Assembly: GCF_002483205.1 (NCBI RefSeq)
Contig: NZ_DLHM01000005.1
Location: 73,928-137,927, forward strand
DNA length: 64,000 nt
Source of the DNA: Flavihumibacter sp. UBA7668
Lineage (GTDB): Bacteria > Bacteroidota > Bacteroidia > Chitinophagales > Chitinophagaceae
Direction: 5' to 3'
The notes beneath the pieces were generated by a model. That model did no database searches. It was not told the DNA's origin and saw nothing but the letters and a program-made list of their open reading frames with translations. This document shows, piece by piece, positions 61,398 through 64,000 of this stretch (its first letter is position 1; every line of letters begins with the position of its first letter). The translations under genes were made by a program, and so were the position numbers.

Positions 61398-61504
61398 CCG
61401 TCCCTTTCACGACACAAGCGGGTATGGTGGCCCGATGTGATTGGAAATCAGCTACCTGGCTCTCCACAGGCGGCCAATTTTTGAGTTCGTAAAAAAACTG
61501 TAAA

Positions 61505-61660
61505 ATGAAAAGAACATTTCAACCACACCGTCGTCGTCGTAAAACCGTTCACGGTTTCCGTAAGCGTATGCAAACTGCTAATGGCCGTAAGGTGTTAGCC
61601 AGCCGCCGCGCAAAGGGTCGTAAGAAACTGTCTGTTTCTTCTGAAAGCAAGCTGAAGTAA
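61505..61660 (+). CDS. rpmH: 50S ribosomal protein L34
   Basis: 51-residue, highly basic ribosomal protein that begins MKRTFQPHRRRRKTVHGFRKRM and continues ANGRKVLASRRAKGRKKLSVS, unmistakable L34, ending with a Ser/Lys-rich tail. It is preceded by a leader of about 100 bases and a -7 box TACCTTTG at 61390. rnpA, the gene that usually follows rpmH in bacteria, is next, with a terminator-like hairpin between them that may set the rpmH:rnpA ratio. Confidence 0.98.
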   Translation: MKRTFQPHRRRRKTVHGFRKRMQTANGRKVLASRRAKGRKKLSVSSESKLK

Positions 61661-61693
61661 GCAAGCCGCCCACTGCGGTTTTCGATGATATTA

Positions 61694-61735
61694 ATTAGCT
61701 CTGCTCCTTTAGGGGATCAGAGCTAATTTTGTTTT
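61694..61735 (+). terminator. terminator-like hairpin between rpmH and rnpA
   Basis: Stem ATTAGCTCTG (61694-61703) / CAGAGCTAAT (61718-61727) around an inner TCC/GGG pairing, then TTTTGTTTT. It may attenuate transcription into rnpA. Confidence 0.75.
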
Positions 61736-61767
61736 ATACCTTTCTGATTAACTTTCCCCTATCGGAA

Positions 61768-62166
61768 ATGCTGCAAAAAAAACACTTGTATACGTTAAAT
61801 GCGGGAGAGCGTCTTAAACATCGAAAGAAAATCGATGCATTGTTTGCATCCGGCCAAAAGTTTTCTCAGGGTGATATACGATTGGTATACCATGGTACTC
61901 CTTCCAGGGATAAAGGCATGCTGCTGATAGGAGTGGGTGTAAGCAAGCGTTACTTTAAAAAAGCAGTAGACCGAAACCAGATCAAACGCTGGCTCCGGGA
62001 GGCAGTACGGTTGAACAGGCCGGCATTTTTAAAAGTGGTGGAATCATCGGGCAACAATCTCGACCTGTTCATTCTGTATACAGGAAAAATACTGCCTGAT
62101 TTCGCGCATTGCCAACAATTGGTGCAGGCTGCATTTCTGCGGCTAATCAAAAAAATGGAACAATAA
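61768..62166 (+). CDS. rnpA: ribonuclease P protein component
   Basis: 132-residue basic protein that assists the RNase P RNA in maturing tRNA 5' ends. The signature is DRNQIKRWLREAVR (the RNR motif, residues about 70-83), with ERLKHRKKIDALFASGQKFS at the N-terminus. Start ATG 61768 is the natural beginning (MLQKKHLYTLNAGERL); a TTG 39 bases upstream lies inside the terminator-like hairpin and is unlikely. It follows rpmH and precedes yidD by three bases, the standard order. Confidence 0.93.
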   Translation: MLQKKHLYTLNAGERLKHRKKIDALFASGQKFSQGDIRLVYHGTPSRDKGMLLIGVGVSKRYFKKAVDRNQIKRWLREAVRLNRPAFLKVVESSGNNLDLFILYTGKILPDFAHCQQLVQAAFLRLIKKMEQ

Positions 62167-62169
62167 TCA

Positions 62170-62403
62170 ATGTCAGACCTGCTGAAAAAAATTGCCAGTT
62201 TCCCATTTATTGCTTTGATTAAGCTGTATCAATGGCTGGTTTCACCCTTATTGGGACCGAAATGCCGCTTCACGCCCACCTGTTCACAATATGGGTTGGA
62301 ATCCTTTCGGAAATATGGGCCCATCAAGGGGTTCTGGCTCACGATTAAACGTATTTCCCGCTGTCATCCCTGGGGCGGCAGCGGACATGATCCGGTACCT
62401 TGA
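62170..62403 (+). CDS. yidD: membrane protein insertion efficiency factor YidD
   Basis: 77-residue protein of the YidD family, which helps YidC insert inner-membrane proteins. The signature KCRFTPTCSQYGLESFRKYGPIKGFWLTIKRISRCHPWGGSGHDPVP holds three conserved cysteines and the HPWGGSGxDPVP end. The N-terminus (IASFPFIALIKLYQWLVSPLLG) is amphipathic and membrane-associating. It begins three bases after the rnpA stop, so the two are co-translated. yidC itself is not in the window. Confidence 0.96.
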   Translation: MSDLLKKIASFPFIALIKLYQWLVSPLLGPKCRFTPTCSQYGLESFRKYGPIKGFWLTIKRISRCHPWGGSGHDPVP

Positions 62404-62407
62404 AGAA

Positions 62408-62435
62408 GTGAAAGGTGAAAGGTGAAAGGTGAAAT
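62408..62435 (+). repeat. tandem heptanucleotide GTGAAAG, four copies
   Basis: Units 62408-62414, 62415-62421, 62422-62428 are GTGAAAG, and 62429-62435 is GTGAAAT. It runs directly into the palindrome at 62436. The same period (7) occurs at 49755. Confidence 0.8.
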
Positions 62436-62461
62436 CACCCGACGGGTTTACCCGTCGGGTG
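62436..62461. repeat. extragenic palindrome, 26 bases
   Basis: CACCCGACGGGT, two bases, then ACCCGTCGGGTG: a perfect palindrome, the same sequence type as the unit at 10253 with its arms exchanged. It lies between the yidD and lipoprotein genes, convergent and within the GTGAAAG repeat context. Confidence 0.85.
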
Positions 62462-62628
62462 CTAAAGATATTCGAAGAATAATGAAGGATGAACGATGGG
62501 TAAATTCAAAAAATTGTTACAATCGTTTGATATCCAATCCGATTTAAATTTGCTGTTCGATTCGTTTTGTCAAATATGACCTCCCGTCCTCTTCTCCCAT
62601 CTCCTATTTCCATTCCTCCCTTCCCCCG

Positions 62629-63222
62629 TCATTCCTTCAACATCTTGGTGAGTCGGTCCAATGTTGCCCTGGCATCTTTATTCGTAATGAACTTATATAC
62701 TTCAGGAACATTGCCATCTTTGTCCGGTGTCAGGGAAGCCGGAATGCCGCGGAATGGACCAACAACAATCGCATTATCCTTACTGCTGATTTTTTTGAAA
62801 TCTCCAGGAGCCAGGTAATGATTTTTTTTCTCCGGACTCACATTTGCGCCAACCATCAGTTGCTGCAGGCTATCCATCCGGTTCATCAGCTCTTCCTGTG
62901 TAATCCTGCCTTCTCTGGTGCTGGCATCACCAAATGCCTGCAGGGATCCGATCAGCGTATCATTTTTTAGATTTAAAAGATAAACGCCTGGCTCGGTTAC
63001 GGTCAGGTCTTTTGTTGTGCTGCCATTGTTGAGCGAAATCTTATCGCCTTTTAGGCTGATAATTTGCTCGTTGTGCTGTGTGCCTGGCTCAAACTGGATG
63101 GCATCACCAGTTGGCGATACAGTGAATTTCCCACTGGCCATCACTACAACATTCTTCTGAGGGGGAGTTGAGCAGGCGGCAAAAGCGAGTGCTGCGATGC
63201 TTCCGAAAAGCAATTTTTTCAT
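62629..63222 (-). CDS. hypothetical lipoprotein
   Basis: 197 residues with a lipoprotein signal (LLFGSIAALAFAAC, Cys17), an N-terminal beta-rich part (KNVVVMASGKFTVSPTGDAIQFEPGT; IISLKGDKISLNNGSTTKDLTV) and a helical C-terminus (YKFITNKDARATLDRLTKMLKE). Similar lipoproteins are found in Bacteroidota, but no function is established. The gene lies downstream of sodA on the same strand, but the sodA terminator (63233-63262) sits between them, so it is at most partly read from the same transcript. Confidence 0.75.
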   Translation of the reverse strand: MKKLLFGSIAALAFAACSTPPQKNVVVMASGKFTVSPTGDAIQFEPGTQHNEQIISLKGDKISLNNGSTTKDLTVTEPGVYLLNLKNDTLIGSLQAFGDASTREGRITQEELMNRMDSLQQLMVGANVSPEKKNHYLAPGDFKKISSKDNAIVVGPFRGIPASLTPDKDGNVPEVYKFITNKDARATLDRLTKMLKE

Positions 63223-63232
63223 GGTATCGTTT

Positions 63233-63262
63233 AAAATAAAGATCCCGCCCCGGGGCGGGATC
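63233..63262 (-). terminator. terminator of the superoxide dismutase gene
   Basis: Self-complementary GATCCCGCCCC/GGGGCGGGATC (63241-63262) followed on the minus strand by TTTATTTT. Very stable stem. Confidence 0.85.
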
Positions 63263-63283
63263 TCTGGTTAATAAAATCTAAAC

Positions 63284-63889
63284 TTATTTGGCAGCTGCAA
63301 AACGATCTGCAACTTTAGACCAGTTCACTACATTCCAGAAAGCAGCCAGGTAATCAGCTCTTCTGTTCTGGTACTTCAGGTAATAAGCATGCTCCCAAAC
63401 ATCCACACCCAGTAATGGGGTTCCTTTTACTTCCGCAACATCCATCAGAGGATTGTCCTGGTTGGGGGTAGAACTGATTTCCAGTTTGCCATCTTTCACG
63501 ATCAGCCAGGCCCAGCCACTTCCGAAGCGGGTCATACCGGCTGCTGCGAATTTTTCCTTAAATGCGTCAAATGATCCGAATGCTGCAGTAATTGCTTCAC
63601 CCAAAGCACCGCTCGGTTGTCCGCCTGCGTTAGCAGCCAGACTTTCCCAGAAAAAACTGTGGTTCCAGTGACCACCGCCATTGTTACGAACTGCAGGCGA
63701 AATGGATCCGGCAATAGCAACCAGTTCTTCAATCGATTTATTTTCATTCGGGGTGCCTGCGATGGCTTTATTGAGATTGTCAACATAGGCCTGGTGGTGT
63801 TTCCCGTGGTGAATCTGCATGGTCTGGGTGTCAATATGTGGCTCCAATGCGTCGTGAGAATACGGGAGCGCTGGTAAAGTAAATGCCAT
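63284..63889 (-). CDS. sodA: superoxide dismutase, Mn-type signature
   Basis: Dismutates superoxide to H2O2 and O2. The 201-residue protein has the metal ligands of the Fe/Mn family: MQIHHGKHH (His27), NNGGGHWNHSFFW (His77), and GVDVWEHAYYLKY (Asp and His). The Gly-rich NNGGGHWNH together with the distal STPNQDNPLMD is the pattern of Mn-type enzymes (GGHxNH and NQDxPLM), so manganese or cambialistic use is expected rather than pure iron. I start at ATG 63889 (MAFTLPALPY); the frame extends 81 bases upstream but that is over the promoter. A consensus promoter lies at 63943. Confidence 0.94.
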   Translation of the reverse strand: MAFTLPALPYSHDALEPHIDTQTMQIHHGKHHQAYVDNLNKAIAGTPNENKSIEELVAIAGSISPAVRNNGGGHWNHSFFWESLAANAGGQPSGALGEAITAAFGSFDAFKEKFAAAGMTRFGSGWAWLIVKDGKLEISSTPNQDNPLMDVAEVKGTPLLGVDVWEHAYYLKYQNRRADYLAAFWNVVNWSKVADRFAAAK

Positions 63890-63942
63890 AGAATGAGTAT
63901 TTATAGATGAATAATAAAAAAAGAACCTATAGAAAGGAATAG

Positions 63943-63974
63943 CAAATTTAATGGCTAAGCCCCAGAGCACAAAA
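63943..63974 (-). promoter_or_regulatory. consensus promoter for sodA
   Basis: On the minus strand: -33 TTTTG (63974-63970), 19-base spacer, -7 TAAATTTG (63950-63943). Transcription would start near 63936, giving a leader of about 45 bases. Confidence 0.65.
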
Positions 63975-64000
63975 CTAAACGTTAGAGAGGTGTCAGATAC

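Noticed and set aside
1..64000. tRNA, rRNA, insertion sequence or prophage genes
   Set aside because: I scanned the intergenic stretches and gene products and saw no cloverleaf-like sequence, transposase, integrase or phage structural gene.

Overview
This 64 kb window is chromosomal DNA from a member of the Bacteroidota, most likely a Chitinophagaceae-like gliding or soil lineage; I cannot fix the genus from sequence alone. The evidence is the -7 promoter box TAnnTTTG in front of many genes, type IX secretion (T9SS) C-terminal sorting domains, a GldC gliding protein, an OMP_b-brl_3/TonB-type receptor, DUF4290, DUF4920 and DUF6089 proteins, an acidic-insert sigma-54, and the uppS-bamA-ompH-ompH order. 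Coding density is high. I see no tRNA, rRNA, CRISPR array, prophage or insertion sequence.

Layout. 1-4.5 kb: tail of a LuxR-type regulator coupled to a SMUG2-like uracil-DNA glycosylase, a MATE exporter behind a hairpin-rich leader, an AI-2E-type membrane protein and a YkuD_2 L,D-transpeptidase-like protein. 4.5-11.4 kb: a zinc-ribbon gene remnant, a PAP2-related membrane protein translationally coupled to rpoN, a MarR regulator with a GHL10 glycosidase, a radical SAM/SPASM protein and a GH25 lysozyme. 11.4-24.2 kb: a helical-repeat protein, a large zinc metalloprotease, lipoproteins, a TspO-like protein, a WYL-type regulator, a GH29 fucosidase, a VWA protein and a UvrD/PcrA helicase. 24.2-34.6 kb: small exported proteins, an orphan PhnD-like binding protein followed by a 719-residue exported protein with a possible caspase-like His/Cys pair, an ArsC-like protein, a TonB-type barrel, an ECF sigma with an overlapping membrane protein, and a dienelactone hydrolase. 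34.6-39.6 kb: two tandem T9SS-exported SGNH (sialate O-acetylesterase-like) paralogues. 39.9-49.4 kb: OmpA lipoprotein, PlsC-like acyltransferase, recA, PAP2 phosphatase, and a leftward run DUF4290-murA-gmk-CorC-like. 49.4-64 kb: gldC, yqeY-like, cvpA-like, hydrolase, CBS protein, a short BamA-like protein, nadK, DUF6089, uppS, bamA, two ompH/skp genes, murI, rpmH-rnpA-yidD and a Mn-type superoxide dismutase.

Functionally the right half is an envelope-building region: undecaprenyl diphosphate (uppS), peptidoglycan precursors (murA, murI), outer-membrane protein insertion (bamA, skp-like chaperones, short BamA-like protein) and inner-membrane insertion (yidD). The left half is mostly single genes or short operons for export, glycan and protein degradation and regulation. 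Small GC-rich palindromes of one family (ACCCGTCGGGT / ACCGGTCGGGT) lie between genes at five or more places, and several neighbouring convergent genes end within a few bases of each other.

Most unusual items: an Asp in place of the catalytic Cys in MurA (predicted fosfomycin insensitivity); the possible clan-CD-like protein paired with an orphan binding protein; a MATE leader with three consecutive hairpins that can re-pair; an unexplained 520-base spacer with a thrice-repeated motif and its own terminator; and heptanucleotide repeats that run through the gldC stop codon.
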